Positions 7,095 to 14,258 of a stretch of DNA of 31,619 nucleotides are shown here, piece after piece. The notes under the pieces were generated by a model. That model worked only from the letters and a program-made list of their open reading frames with translations. It was not told the DNA's origin and made no database searches. Each line of letters opens with the position of its first letter. Position 1 is the stretch's first letter. Both the position numbers and the translations under genes were made by a program. This DNA is from a virus, in the IMG/VR virus record IMGVR_UViG_3300021085_000127, positions 1 to 31,619 of that record; one strand, 5' to 3'.

Positions 7095-7292
7095 ATGGAA
7101 AAGTTTGAAGTAAGATTAGCGAACACGGGTCAAGCGTGTTTCAAGTGGTACAGGTTTGATACCGCTAAAGAGGCAGTGAAGTTTGTTTTGAAACAACTGC
7201 ATGAAGTTGGGTTTACCGTTGATGGTAAAACCTATGAAGAGAAGTTCGAGGAAATCGAATGGGTAGGAAAAGGGAGAATAGTCAATGTATGA
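7095..7292 (+). CDS. Small hypothetical protein
   Basis: 65 residues, unrecognised, starting MEKFEVRLANTG; a compact alpha/beta protein with alternating Lys/Glu. It starts one base after the previous stop, with GGAGCAT as ribosome site. It belongs to the same tight cluster and overlaps the next small gene by eight bases. Confidence 0.68.
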   Translation: MEKFEVRLANTGQACFKWYRFDTAKEAVKFVLKQLHEVGFTVDGKTYEEKFEEIEWVGKGRIVNV

Positions 7293-7422
7293 TTATCATA
7301 GATTAATTGCAGCAGCCATGGTTGCACAACAACGTGGCAAGTCTGACTGGTGTAAAAAGTATTGGGGTGAGGTCGTTGACAAACTCGTAAAAAATATGCG
7401 TGAACAGGACACTGTACACTAA
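7285..7422 (+). CDS. Very small hypothetical protein
   Basis: 45 residues, starting MYDYHRLIAAAMVAQQ, basic and helical, with no membrane segment. AGGGAGAAT lies about nine bases upstream of the ATG at 7285. It ends eight bases before the late promoter at 7431. Its placement in a continuous train of overlapping genes is the main support. Confidence 0.58.
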   Translation: MYDYHRLIAAAMVAQQRGKSDWCKKYWGEVVDKLVKNMREQDTVH

Positions 7423-7430
7423 AAATCTCT

Positions 7431-7438
7431 TATAAATA
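7431..7438 (+). promoter_or_regulatory. T4-type late promoter TATAAATA
   Basis: An exact TATAAATA, with transcription expected to begin near 7444, about 18 bases before the structural gene at 7462. An 8-bp inverted repeat, CTCTTATA (7427-7434) with TATAAGAG (7448-7455), brackets it. Confidence 0.8.
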
Positions 7439-7461
7439 GAAGTATAATATAAGAGGTAGTT

Positions 7462-7989
7462 ATGCCAGTAAATAGTAAAGTTCAGATATCCGATGAGGAA
7501 CTGACAACCAATCTAAACTACTTACAACCCACAGGGTTTAAGGTAGTTATCGACAGAACGAAGTATCCTAATATGGAATACTTTGTTCAATCCGTATCAC
7601 ATCCAGGCGCTTCACTGGCACCTGTCGAACTTCCTGTACGCAGAATAACATCCGTCCCATTAGCTGGTGACAAGATGACTTTCACCGAAGTCTCGTTCTC
7701 AATTATCTTGGACGAAAACATGAAGTCATATAAAGAGATGTTTAACTGGATGACCCGAATTGTTAATGACGGTCAAGTCAGTGGATTGGAGAGAGGTACG
7801 GGAACACCTACCTATGCAGACATAACGTTGCATGTTCTGTCCAGTCACAACAACACTACTCAGAAGGTTAGGTATCTAGATTGTGTACCTACGTCTCTGG
7901 GTAATATTGAATTTACTTCTACAACAGGAGATGTTACCTATCTGACATTTGATGCGTCATTTAGGTTCTCACAATTCGAGATAGTTTAA
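7462..7989 (+). CDS. Tail-tube-fold virion structural protein
   Basis: 175 residues. The pattern (N-terminal beta strand TGFKVVIDRTKYP, a 'SVSHPGASLAPVELPVRR' stretch, PLAGDKMTFTEVSFSIILDENM, then KEMFNWM) resembles the T4 gp19 tail-tube family and related baseplate-tube caps (gp48/gp54), where F/W-based strands and 'aGD..F...V...DE......F..W' recur. It has its own late promoter, as expected for a virion protein. Length is near T4 gp19 (163). It stands away from the tail gene block, before uvsY, so it may be a second tube-like or baseplate protein rather than the main tube. Confidence 0.6.
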   Translation: MPVNSKVQISDEELTTNLNYLQPTGFKVVIDRTKYPNMEYFVQSVSHPGASLAPVELPVRRITSVPLAGDKMTFTEVSFSIILDENMKSYKEMFNWMTRIVNDGQVSGLERGTGTPTYADITLHVLSSHNNTTQKVRYLDCVPTSLGNIEFTSTTGDVTYLTFDASFRFSQFEIV

Positions 7990-8022
7990 CCCTATATAAT
8001 TTTACAGTATGGAGAATATATT

Positions 8023-8472
8023 ATGATTGACTTGGAAAGTATCCTTGCAGAATGGAAAGAAGACTGTGAGATATCCAAACATCAATTGGATGAAACATCA
8101 CGTGTGACCCCAGCGTTACACTCAAAATACCTTGAGTACCTTTCGTTGACTAAGTTGCGTCTTAAACAGGCGGAGTTTAAACAGAAAGTTTTACTCAAAG
8201 ACAAATACCTCTATTACGAAGGCAAGATGTCACAAGAAGACATCGAGTCTCGTGGGTGGGCGTATGACCCATACGAAGGTCTTAGTGCGACCACCAAAAA
8301 CTTCAAAGAGTACTACTACGATTCGGATAAGGAAATCCAAGACTCTGAAATGAAGATACAGTATCTAAAAACAATTATAGATACACTTACGGAGATAGTC
8401 AATAATCTTAATTGGCGTCACCAAACAATTGGAAACATGATTCGTTGGAGGGCCTTTGAAGCAGGTCAATAA
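8023..8472 (+). CDS. uvsY: UvsY recombination mediator
   Basis: 149 residues (T4 UvsY is 137). UvsY loads UvsX recombinase onto gp32-coated single-stranded DNA and acts as a ring oligomer. Recognised by the N-terminal LESILAEWKEDCEIS, then P-A-LHSKYLEYL and KLRLKQAEFKQK, typical of the family; the rest is helical and basic-aromatic. The ATG has GGAGAAT upstream. It lies directly before a small membrane gene and uvsW, the same neighbourhood as in T4 (uvsY, uvsY.-1/-2, uvsW). Partner UvsX is encoded at 27731. Confidence 0.92.
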   Translation: MIDLESILAEWKEDCEISKHQLDETSRVTPALHSKYLEYLSLTKLRLKQAEFKQKVLLKDKYLYYEGKMSQEDIESRGWAYDPYEGLSATTKNFKEYYYDSDKEIQDSEMKIQYLKTIIDTLTEIVNNLNWRHQTIGNMIRWRAFEAGQ

Positions 8473-8477
8473 ACCAT

Positions 8478-8612
8478 ATGTTAAAAGAAATGAAAGAAAC
8501 GTTTACGGTTAATAAAATTTACCAATCCCGATGGGTGTGGTATCATACCATCCTTGCGTTTGAAATTTTCCTAACCAATATTCTACTGATAGCTATTCTC
8601 GTTAAAATATGA
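8478..8612 (+). CDS. Small membrane protein between uvsY and uvsW
   Basis: 44 residues: a basic N-terminal part (MLKEMKETFTVNKIYQSR) followed by one transmembrane helix over about residues 22-42, ending in Lys. It starts five bases after the uvsY stop and overlaps the uvsW start as ATGA. T4 also has tiny genes at this place (uvsY.-1, uvsY.-2); sequence relation is not shown. Function unknown. Confidence 0.65.
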   Translation: MLKEMKETFTVNKIYQSRWVWYHTILAFEIFLTNILLIAILVKI

Positions 8613-10096
8613 GTCTACCTAATACCATACGTGTGGGTTTGAAAGATAACTCCATGATGTTGATTGATGCGGAAGCACACCAGATTCCTGAGTTGCGAGA
8701 TTACTTCTCGTTTTATGTTCCTGGCCATAAATTTATGCCCGCATTCAAATCCCGCAAATGGGATGGGAAGATAAAGTTATTCAACCAAATCACACGTGAA
8801 CTCAATGTAGGTCTTTATGCACATCTGAAGAAATTCTGTGCAAACAGAATGTACCCTATTGAGTTGATTGATAATGATGAGTACGGACACCCCGAAGAAA
8901 AGAACCATGTCCAACACCAGAACCTTGTTAAGTTCCAGAGTGGACTGGAGATGCCATTCCCTTTACGTGATTATCAGTATGATGCGGTAACACACGGTAT
9001 CGAAAAGAAACGGGCAATACTGTTGTCACCGACAGGTAGTGGTAAGTCGTTCATCATCTACAATCTAATGCGTTGGTATATGGACAACTTTGATAAACAG
9101 ATACTCGTTGTTGTTCCGACAACAAGTCTGGTAGAACAGATGTATAAGGACTTCGAGGACTATGGTTATGATGTACAGAATAATGTACATCGTATCTACA
9201 GTGGTAAGGACAAGACAACCGACAAATCCATTATCATCTCTACATGGCAGTCTATCTACAAGTTTCCGAAGGAGTGGTTCGAGCAGTTTGGTTGTGTGTT
9301 CGGTGACGAGGTACATCTATTCAAGGCAAAGTCACTGTCTGGTATTATGAATAAGTGTACAAAAGCACCATATAGATTTGGTACAACTGGTACTTTAGAT
9401 GGCACCGAGACCAACAAACTGGTACTAGAAGGATTGTTTGGCCCGACATATAAAGTGACCGCAACTCGTGACCTACAGGAGAAGGGTACACTTGCGAAGA
9501 TAGACATCTCTGTCTTGTTACTGCGTTACCATAATGATGTGTGTCATATGCTGAAGGACGCAACCTATCAAGAAGAACTGGACTACATCGTTACCAATGA
9601 GAAACGCAATAAGTTAATCACGAACCTTGCATTAGACCAGAAGGGTAATACTCTGGTATTGTTTCAGTTCGTAGAGAAACACGGTAAGATTCTCTTTGAT
9701 ATGATGAGAGATAAAGCAAAGGATGGCCGCAAAATATTCTATGTGTCGGGGGAAGTAGACGCCGCTGACCGTGAACAAATTCGTGGCATCGTGGAGGGTC
9801 AAAATGATGCAATTATTGTTGCTAGTTTGGGTACTTTCAGTACTGGTATTAATATTAGGAATCTTCATAACATAGTATTCGCATCACCTAGTAAGAGTCA
9901 GGTTAAGGTACTACAGTCCATAGGGCGTGGTCTGAGACAGTCTGATGACGGCTCTGTGACTAAGTTATACGATATTGCGGATGATTTACATATCCGCAGT
10001 CATAAAAACTTTACACTGCGTCACAGTGCAGAAAGAATTAAGATATATACTAAAGAACAATTCCCTTATAAGATACATCAATTGGATTTAAAATGA
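8609..10096 (+). CDS. uvsW: UvsW DNA/RNA helicase
   Basis: Superfamily 2 helicase, 495 residues (T4 UvsW 503). It unwinds R-loops and branched DNA and drives the switch from origin-dependent to recombination-dependent replication. Motifs in order: an N-terminal UvsW-type domain with RKWDGKIKLFN (49-59); DYQYDAV Q-like motif (121-127); Walker A PTGSGKS (141-147); DEVH (233-236); GTTGTLDGT (258-266); and motif VI QSIGRGLRQ (436-444). The start overlaps the small membrane gene, and its stop overlaps the next ATG. In T4 it is a late gene; no late promoter is visible directly upstream here. Confidence 0.95.
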   Translation: MSLPNTIRVGLKDNSMMLIDAEAHQIPELRDYFSFYVPGHKFMPAFKSRKWDGKIKLFNQITRELNVGLYAHLKKFCANRMYPIELIDNDEYGHPEEKNHVQHQNLVKFQSGLEMPFPLRDYQYDAVTHGIEKKRAILLSPTGSGKSFIIYNLMRWYMDNFDKQILVVVPTTSLVEQMYKDFEDYGYDVQNNVHRIYSGKDKTTDKSIIISTWQSIYKFPKEWFEQFGCVFGDEVHLFKAKSLSGIMNKCTKAPYRFGTTGTLDGTETNKLVLEGLFGPTYKVTATRDLQEKGTLAKIDISVLLLRYHNDVCHMLKDATYQEELDYIVTNEKRNKLITNLALDQKGNTLVLFQFVEKHGKILFDMMRDKAKDGRKIFYVSGEVDAADREQIRGIVEGQNDAIIVASLGTFSTGINIRNLHNIVFASPSKSQVKVLQSIGRGLRQSDDGSVTKLYDIADDLHIRSHKNFTLRHSAERIKIYTKEQFPYKIHQLDLK

Positions 10097-10536
10097 CAAA
10101 AAACATAGACGTAGACGTTCGACAATTTAAACTTGCTAACGGAGAAGAGATACTGTGTGAGGTTGTCCAGTGGAGTGAACACATGGAGGAGATTGAAATC
10201 CTAACACGTAAAGCGATGCGATTAATCATGCAAGAGAATGGTGATGGATTTAAGTATTATGCTTTTCGACCTTGGATGGTTTACCAAGAATCCGATGAGG
10301 ATTTAATCATCCTCAATTCAAATCATGTTGTAGGTATTGCATTCCCAACCCGTACACTCTTGTTACAATACTACGAAGCTGTAGCCGACATGAGTGATAT
10401 GCACAGAGTGAGAGAAAGTGAATACGAAGAAGAACATGTCCGACCAACCAAGGGGGACAAGATTGATGACTATCTAAGTCGTATGGATAGTGGTTCAAAT
10501 GTTATTGATATGTTTTCGGATAAAAAGTTGCACTGA
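10093..10536 (+). CDS. Hypothetical protein with LSm/SH3-like barrel
   Basis: 147 residues. The first ~95 (FKLANGEEILCEV, EILTRKAMRLIMQ, YYAFRPWMVYQES, LIILNSNHVVGIAFP) show the strand-turn pattern of an Sm/LSm-like small barrel: a 'NGEEI' turn, a middle strand pair, and a hydrophobic 'I.LN...V' strand. The remaining third is an acidic, probably disordered tail. Such barrels often bind RNA or make rings, but RNA binding is not demonstrated here. Overlaps uvsW and the next gene by a few bases, so it is in the same operon. Fold assignment is by eye. Confidence 0.7.
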   Translation: MTKNIDVDVRQFKLANGEEILCEVVQWSEHMEEIEILTRKAMRLIMQENGDGFKYYAFRPWMVYQESDEDLIILNSNHVVGIAFPTRTLLLQYYEAVADMSDMHRVRESEYEEEHVRPTKGDKIDDYLSRMDSGSNVIDMFSDKKLH

Positions 10537-11129
10537 TGAACAATTTTGAAACGAAGATTAGAACTCGTGAAACTATGGACGAGTATATCTTCACTAAATA
10601 TATTGATGACGAGGAAATGAATGAAGGCATCATACGAGGTATCCGTGAGACGGGTGATGAAACAAATCATCTCAGTAATCTAAAACACGATACTACTCTG
10701 GGATTCATGCATATGAAGTATCCAGATTCGTTTGGTAAGTTGGTAACGTATATCGAAGACTTCTGTAAGTCTTCTTCTTTACAGAGGAACTACGAAAACC
10801 CCCATCACGCACATAGACCAGATATTCCGATGTGGAAGGAAGCATACATAGATAATCAGAGAGTCAATGTAATGTGGGGTGCAAGGGCAGAGAGTGGACA
10901 AATTGCGACACCGCACGACCACTGGCCCACGATATGGACTTTTTGTTATTACATCCAACCGCCCGAAGGATGTTCAGGATTATATTTTAGAAATTCGGAT
11001 TATGAATTACCTGTTGAACATGGACTATTGGTTATATTTAATAGTAACCTTATACACGAAACACTTTCTAGAGAATTTACAGGTGAACGATTTTGTGTGT
11101 CAGGAACAGTAGTATCCAACCCTCTCTGA
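10536..11129 (+). CDS. 2OG-Fe(II) oxygenase-like protein
   Basis: 197 residues with a likely double-stranded beta-helix oxygenase core. ATPHDHW (125-130) can supply the first metal ligands, YYIQPPEGCSGLYF (138-151) is the usual strand after them, and IFNSNLIHET (167-176) gives the distal His (H174), followed by a strand with R185, which could bind 2-oxoglutarate. T4-like marine phages carry several such proteins of unknown substrate. The exact ligand set is odd, with H-D-H rather than a clear H-x-D. It ends the uvsY-uvsW run; a - strand promoter lies right behind it. Confidence 0.68.
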   Translation: MNNFETKIRTRETMDEYIFTKYIDDEEMNEGIIRGIRETGDETNHLSNLKHDTTLGFMHMKYPDSFGKLVTYIEDFCKSSSLQRNYENPHHAHRPDIPMWKEAYIDNQRVNVMWGARAESGQIATPHDHWPTIWTFCYYIQPPEGCSGLYFRNSDYELPVEHGLLVIFNSNLIHETLSREFTGERFCVSGTVVSNPL

Positions 11130-11140
11130 CCGCAAAGCTA

Positions 11141-11169
11141 ATTATACAGTCGGTTACAACTTTTGTCAA
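11141..11169 (-). promoter_or_regulatory. Consensus sigma70 promoter, antisense
   Basis: On the - strand TTGACA (11169-11164), exactly 17 bp, then TATAAT (11146-11141): both hexamers are perfect. It lies in a 60-base gap and points left into the 3' end of the oxygenase-like gene, on the strand that has no gene there. It could make an antisense RNA or be the relic of a lost leftward gene. Confidence 0.7.
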
Positions 11170-11189
11170 GCCCTAATTTGAGAAATATT

Positions 11190-11618
11190 ATGAAAATACA
11201 TACCAAAGGATTTACTTGTTCCGCATTCGATTTGTTCCATGCGGGGCATGTCGCAATGTTAAAGGAAGCAAAACAACAGTGTGATTACCTTATCGTGGGT
11301 CTACAGACTGACCCGTCTTTTGACCGACCTGAGAAGAACAAACCATTACAGTCTATATCAGAAAGATATATACAACTGAATGCCTGTAAGTATGTAGATG
11401 AGATTATTCCCTACGAGTCAGAAGAGGACTTGCTGAGGCTTATGCAGTTGATTGACTTCGATGTACGTATCATTGGTGAAGAGTATGAAGAAAAAGATTT
11501 CACGGGCAAGGATTATGCTCTTGCCAATTTCATCCAAGTATACTATAATAAAAGACATCACAACCTCTCAACCAGTAATTTGAGATATAAAATGGAAAAT
11601 GAAAATGGCAAAGATTAA
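11190..11618 (+). CDS. Cytidylyltransferase-like nucleotidyltransferase
   Basis: 142 residues of the glycerol-3-phosphate cytidylyltransferase/TagD-like family, which joins CTP to a phosphorylated alcohol or sugar. The N-terminal strand and F-D-L-F-HAGH (13-20) give the HxGH nucleotide-binding motif; KEAKQQCDYLIVGLQTDP is the next strand-helix unit; SERYIQLNACKYVDEII is the conserved middle. The usual C-terminal ISSTxLR-type motif is replaced by LSTSNLRYK. I start at the ATG at 11190; an upstream TTG in frame would read through the antisense promoter. The stop overlaps the gp55 start. The product may feed surface or DNA modification, which is inference. Confidence 0.85.
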   Translation: MKIHTKGFTCSAFDLFHAGHVAMLKEAKQQCDYLIVGLQTDPSFDRPEKNKPLQSISERYIQLNACKYVDEIIPYESEEDLLRLMQLIDFDVRIIGEEYEEKDFTGKDYALANFIQVYYNKRHHNLSTSNLRYKMENENGKD

Positions 11619-12201
11619 ACCAAAAGACAAACCACACTATGTGAACAATGCACAGTTTTCACAAGCAGTGGTTGATTATGTTACCGACCTCAATGGTGCG
11701 AGAGAAGCAATGGTCAAGTTACCAAAAGTACCCGACTATATTGCAATGTGTTTCTTAAAGATTTGTGAGGGTCTATCCCACAAGTCCAACTTCGTTCGTT
11801 ACACCTATCGGGAAGAGATGGTGATGGATGCAGTAGAGAACTGTCTAAAAGCAATTGAGAACTATAACCTAGAAGCCGCAACCCGTACAGGTAAACCTAA
11901 TGCGTTTGCATACTTCACACAGATTTCATGGTTCGCATTCTTACGTAGAATTGAGAAAGAGAAGAAACAACAAGATATCAAGATGCGTTATATGGAACAG
12001 TCTGGTATTGAAACCTTCCTTGACCAAGAACTAGGTGACGCACAATCTAGGGCAGTTGCCTCTGCGTTTGTTGACCAACTCCGTATGCGTATTGATGAAA
12101 TCAAAGACAAAGATACTGAGTGGAAAGCAATCGTTAAGAAAGAACGTAAGAGACGTACTGTCAAGGCAGACTCAGACCTAACTGATTTTATAGTTGACTA
12201 A
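11605..12201 (+). CDS. 55: Late sigma factor gp55
   Basis: RNA polymerase sigma-like subunit that recognises the TATAAATA late promoters, with coactivation by the gp45 clamp. 198 residues (T4 gp55 185). The core YREEMVMDAVENCLKAIENYN followed by NAFAYFTQISWFAFLRRIEKEKK is the strongly conserved sigma region-2-like segment of the family; the tail is basic and ends hydrophobic-acidic (LTDFIVD), where T4 gp55 carries its clamp-binding epitope. Start: ATG at 11605 (MAKIK) has a weak GGA upstream; ATG at 11599 is also in frame. It overlaps the previous gene by 14 bases. Confidence 0.95.
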   Translation: MAKIKPKDKPHYVNNAQFSQAVVDYVTDLNGAREAMVKLPKVPDYIAMCFLKICEGLSHKSNFVRYTYREEMVMDAVENCLKAIENYNLEAATRTGKPNAFAYFTQISWFAFLRRIEKEKKQQDIKMRYMEQSGIETFLDQELGDAQSRAVASAFVDQLRMRIDEIKDKDTEWKAIVKKERKRRTVKADSDLTDFIVD

Positions 12202-12222
12202 TCCTGTGGAGTAATGTATAAT
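12194..12222 (+). promoter_or_regulatory. Sigma70-type promoter upstream of gp47
   Basis: TTGACT (12194-12199), 17 bp, TATAAT (12217-12222), at the 3' end of gene 55. The -10 box overlaps the ATG of the 48-residue ORF at 12221, so transcripts starting near 12229 would lack that start codon and mainly serve gp47. Confidence 0.82.
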
Positions 12223-12367
12223 GGACAAGTATAAAGAAAGAAAAAGTGAAATGAAACGGCTTCGTAAGAAGGCAATTAAAATGCAAAACAATTCTGCGGG
12301 TAAACTACCTATGGCAGATGCAATGAGATTGGTAAGAAAAGATAATGAAAATAGCAATATTAAATGA
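12221..12367 (+). CDS. Very small basic protein
   Basis: 48 residues, highly Lys/Arg-rich and helical (MDKYKERKSEMKRLRKKAIK). It overlaps the gp47 start by 23 bases. GGAGT lies nine bases upstream of the ATG, so it can be translated from gp55 readthrough RNA; the internal promoter would remove this start, leaving an in-frame ATG at 12251. Function unknown; a short basic helix could bind nucleic acid or polymerase. Confidence 0.55.
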   Translation: MDKYKERKSEMKRLRKKAIKMQNNSAGKLPMADAMRLVRKDNENSNIK

Positions 12368-13403
12368 CACCCATGCGGGTTGTCGAAACTCATCTGACAT
12401 TTTCATGGATTATCAAGAACAGTTCTATCGGGACGTGTTCTTTCCGTATTTGTTAGAACATGATATCAAACAGATTGTACACTTGGGTGATTACTACGAT
12501 AACCGCAAGACTATCAACTTCAAGGCACTGCAACACAACCGTAAGATATTCCTTGAACCTATGCGTAAACATGGTATCACTATGGATATCATTCCTGGCA
12601 ACCATGACGTGTACTATAAGAACACCAATGAGTTGAACGCACTGAAGGAACTACAAGGTCACTACATGAATGAAGTGAATCTTATTATGGAACCAACAGT
12701 GATGAACTATGGTGGCACCGAAGTTGCAATGGTTCCTTGGATTAATCCAGAGAACGAGAAAGACACACTGGAGTTTCTGAAGAACACTAGTGCGGAGATT
12801 GTGGGCGCTCACTTGGAACTACAAGGTTTCGAGATGTCTAAGGGCCAAGTGTGTATGGAAGGTATGAGTAGAAAACACTTCGATAGATTCGATATGGTGT
12901 TGACTGGTCATTTCCATGCAAAGTCTAGTATGGATAACATTCACTACTTGGGTAGTCAGATGGAGTTCTTCTGGAACGATTGTGATGACCCCAAACATTT
13001 CCATATCCTTGATACCGAAACAAGAGAACTGACTGCGGTTCAGAATCCTATTCGTATCTACGAGAAGATTTATTACGACCACGAGAACATGAACAAGTTC
13101 AAAGACCTCAAGTATCTGGACAGTAAGTTCGTCAAGGTTATTGTTACCAACAAGGGTGACCCATATGAATTCGAACGATTCATTGACCGTGTACAGGCAC
13201 AGAAGATTCACGAACTAAAGATTGCGGAAGACTTCGCAGAGTTTATCGGTTCTAATGTCAACGATGACAACATATCGGTTGACGATACCGAGACACTTGT
13301 ATACGACTATGTTGACAACGTTATTACAGACCTAGATAAAGGACGTATCAAGAAAGAGATTTCTCACTTGATGAAAGAAGCACAAAGTATGGAGATTGTC
13401 TAA
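12345..13403 (+). CDS. 47: Recombination nuclease subunit gp47 (SbcD/Mre11-like)
   Basis: Metallophosphatase subunit of the gp46/gp47 exonuclease that resects DNA ends for recombination-dependent replication and host DNA breakdown. 352 residues (T4 gp47 339). All phosphoesterase motifs are present: NDTHAG (D8, H10), HLGDYYDNR (D49), PGNHD (84-88), GAHLEL (H156) and TGHFHAKS (187-194). The C-terminal part is the capping domain. Its stop overlaps the next ATG. Unlike T4, two extra genes separate it from partner gp46. Confidence 0.95.
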   Translation: MKIAILNDTHAGCRNSSDIFMDYQEQFYRDVFFPYLLEHDIKQIVHLGDYYDNRKTINFKALQHNRKIFLEPMRKHGITMDIIPGNHDVYYKNTNELNALKELQGHYMNEVNLIMEPTVMNYGGTEVAMVPWINPENEKDTLEFLKNTSAEIVGAHLELQGFEMSKGQVCMEGMSRKHFDRFDMVLTGHFHAKSSMDNIHYLGSQMEFFWNDCDDPKHFHILDTETRELTAVQNPIRIYEKIYYDHENMNKFKDLKYLDSKFVKVIVTNKGDPYEFERFIDRVQAQKIHELKIAEDFAEFIGSNVNDDNISVDDTETLVYDYVDNVITDLDKGRIKKEISHLMKEAQSMEIV

Positions 13404-13720
13404 TGGCAACCAAGAACGATATAACTGGTGACTCCATCCAGACCAAACATGGTGGTAAAGACTACTCTGATGGCTGGGATAGAATTTTTGGTGATAAGGG
13501 TGATAAGAATCAGAAACACAAACAACAGGACTTGACCGAACTAAATGGTGACGGTAATCGTGACCGTGGACGTTATGGTGAAGACTTGATTAAGGCAACA
13601 CCAGAGGATTTGGCAAGAGAAAATCCTTTCCCTTTTTGGGAACACTACTGCACCGTTGAATCTAGTTTGATAGGTGTGGCAAAAGGTGAACCTTGTAATT
13701 GGTGTGGACTTGAAGAGTGA
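13403..13720 (+). CDS. Hypothetical protein with C-terminal CxxC
   Basis: 105 residues, not recognised. The first two thirds are hydrophilic and probably disordered (Asp/Gly/Lys-rich, HGGKDYSDGWDRIFG). The C-terminus holds ENPFPFWEHYC and then CNWCG, three cysteines plus a His that could bind a metal. It starts on the last base of the gp47 stop and overlaps the Mom-like gene. Its place directly before the Mom-like gene hints at a shared role (inference). Confidence 0.7.
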   Translation: MATKNDITGDSIQTKHGGKDYSDGWDRIFGDKGDKNQKHKQQDLTELNGDGNRDRGRYGEDLIKATPEDLARENPFPFWEHYCTVESSLIGVAKGEPCNWCGLEE

Positions 13721-14237
13721 CTTTACTGTAGCTGAGATTGGATATAACGATGCGAAATCTATAATTGTATCCAATCATTATCTTGGTAAAATATATGATG
13801 AACATAATGAGTTTGTTCATGACTACAAATATTATGGATTATTTGAGAGAGGAAATCTAACAGGTGCAATTCAATATACGTCTTATTGCCCAAAGAAATG
13901 TAACCGACACTGGTTACGATTCTACTACGGGTGTGAACTCACCGACTATTCCAAATTCTATGAAATATCCAGACTGGCGGTAGACAGTAAGGAGTATAAT
14001 ATCACCTCGTGGTTTGTATCCAGAACCATGAAGATGATTGACGCTGATTACATCTGCACGTCCACTGATAGTAGAATGCACGATGGTACAATCTATTCTG
14101 CATGTAATATGAACTATCACGGGACAATGACAGATAGGGCGAAAGGTTATATGGATATACCATTTAACGTTTTCTCTAGGATATACCGAGATGATATTGA
14201 ACAATACTGGGAGAAGAAACGGCTTGACTTTTATTGA
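13704..14237 (+). CDS. Mom-like DNA modification enzyme (GNAT fold)
   Basis: About 177 residues resembling the Mom protein of phage Mu, which converts adenine in DNA to N6-carbamoylmethyladenine and so blocks restriction. The key HY pair is present in SNHYLGK (Mu H48-Y49), followed by YYGLFERGNLTGAIQYTS, then FYEISRLAVDS (the Arg of the acetyl-CoA site), SWFVSRTMKMI, and CTSTDSRMHDGTIYSACNMNYHG-like elements containing the late Ser/Asp residues. No ATG is available near the right N-terminus: GTG 13704, TTG 13710 or GTG 13686 are candidates, all overlapping the previous gene. It lies between gp47 and gp46. The gp46 promoter overlaps its last codons. Confidence 0.72.
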   Translation: MDLKSDFTVAEIGYNDAKSIIVSNHYLGKIYDEHNEFVHDYKYYGLFERGNLTGAIQYTSYCPKKCNRHWLRFYYGCELTDYSKFYEISRLAVDSKEYNITSWFVSRTMKMIDADYICTSTDSRMHDGTIYSACNMNYHGTMTDRAKGYMDIPFNVFSRIYRDDIEQYWEKKRLDFY

Positions 14238-14252
14238 TGAGAATGGTATTAT
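14224..14252 (+). promoter_or_regulatory. Sigma70-type promoter for gp46 (leaderless)
   Basis: TTGACT (14224-14229), 17 bp, TATTAT (14247-14252). The expected start, six to seven bases later, coincides with the ATG of gp46 at 14259, and no ribosome site lies in front of that ATG. Confidence 0.75.
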
Positions 14253-14258
14253 TACACG

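Noticed and set aside
7995-8000. TATAAT before uvsY as a promoter
   Set aside because: No -35 hexamer at 17 bp (CAATTC there), so only a -10-like match in an AT-rich gap.
9065-9868. Several - strand frames of 62-83 residues opposite uvsW
   Set aside because: Shadows of the helicase gene, without ribosome sites or domains.
11163-11192. Upstream TTG start for the cytidylyltransferase-like gene
   Set aside because: Would add nine residues not expected by the family and run through the antisense promoter; the ATG at 11190 fits better.
12819-13211. 130-residue - strand frame
   Set aside because: Antisense to gp47, no start signal, no domain.
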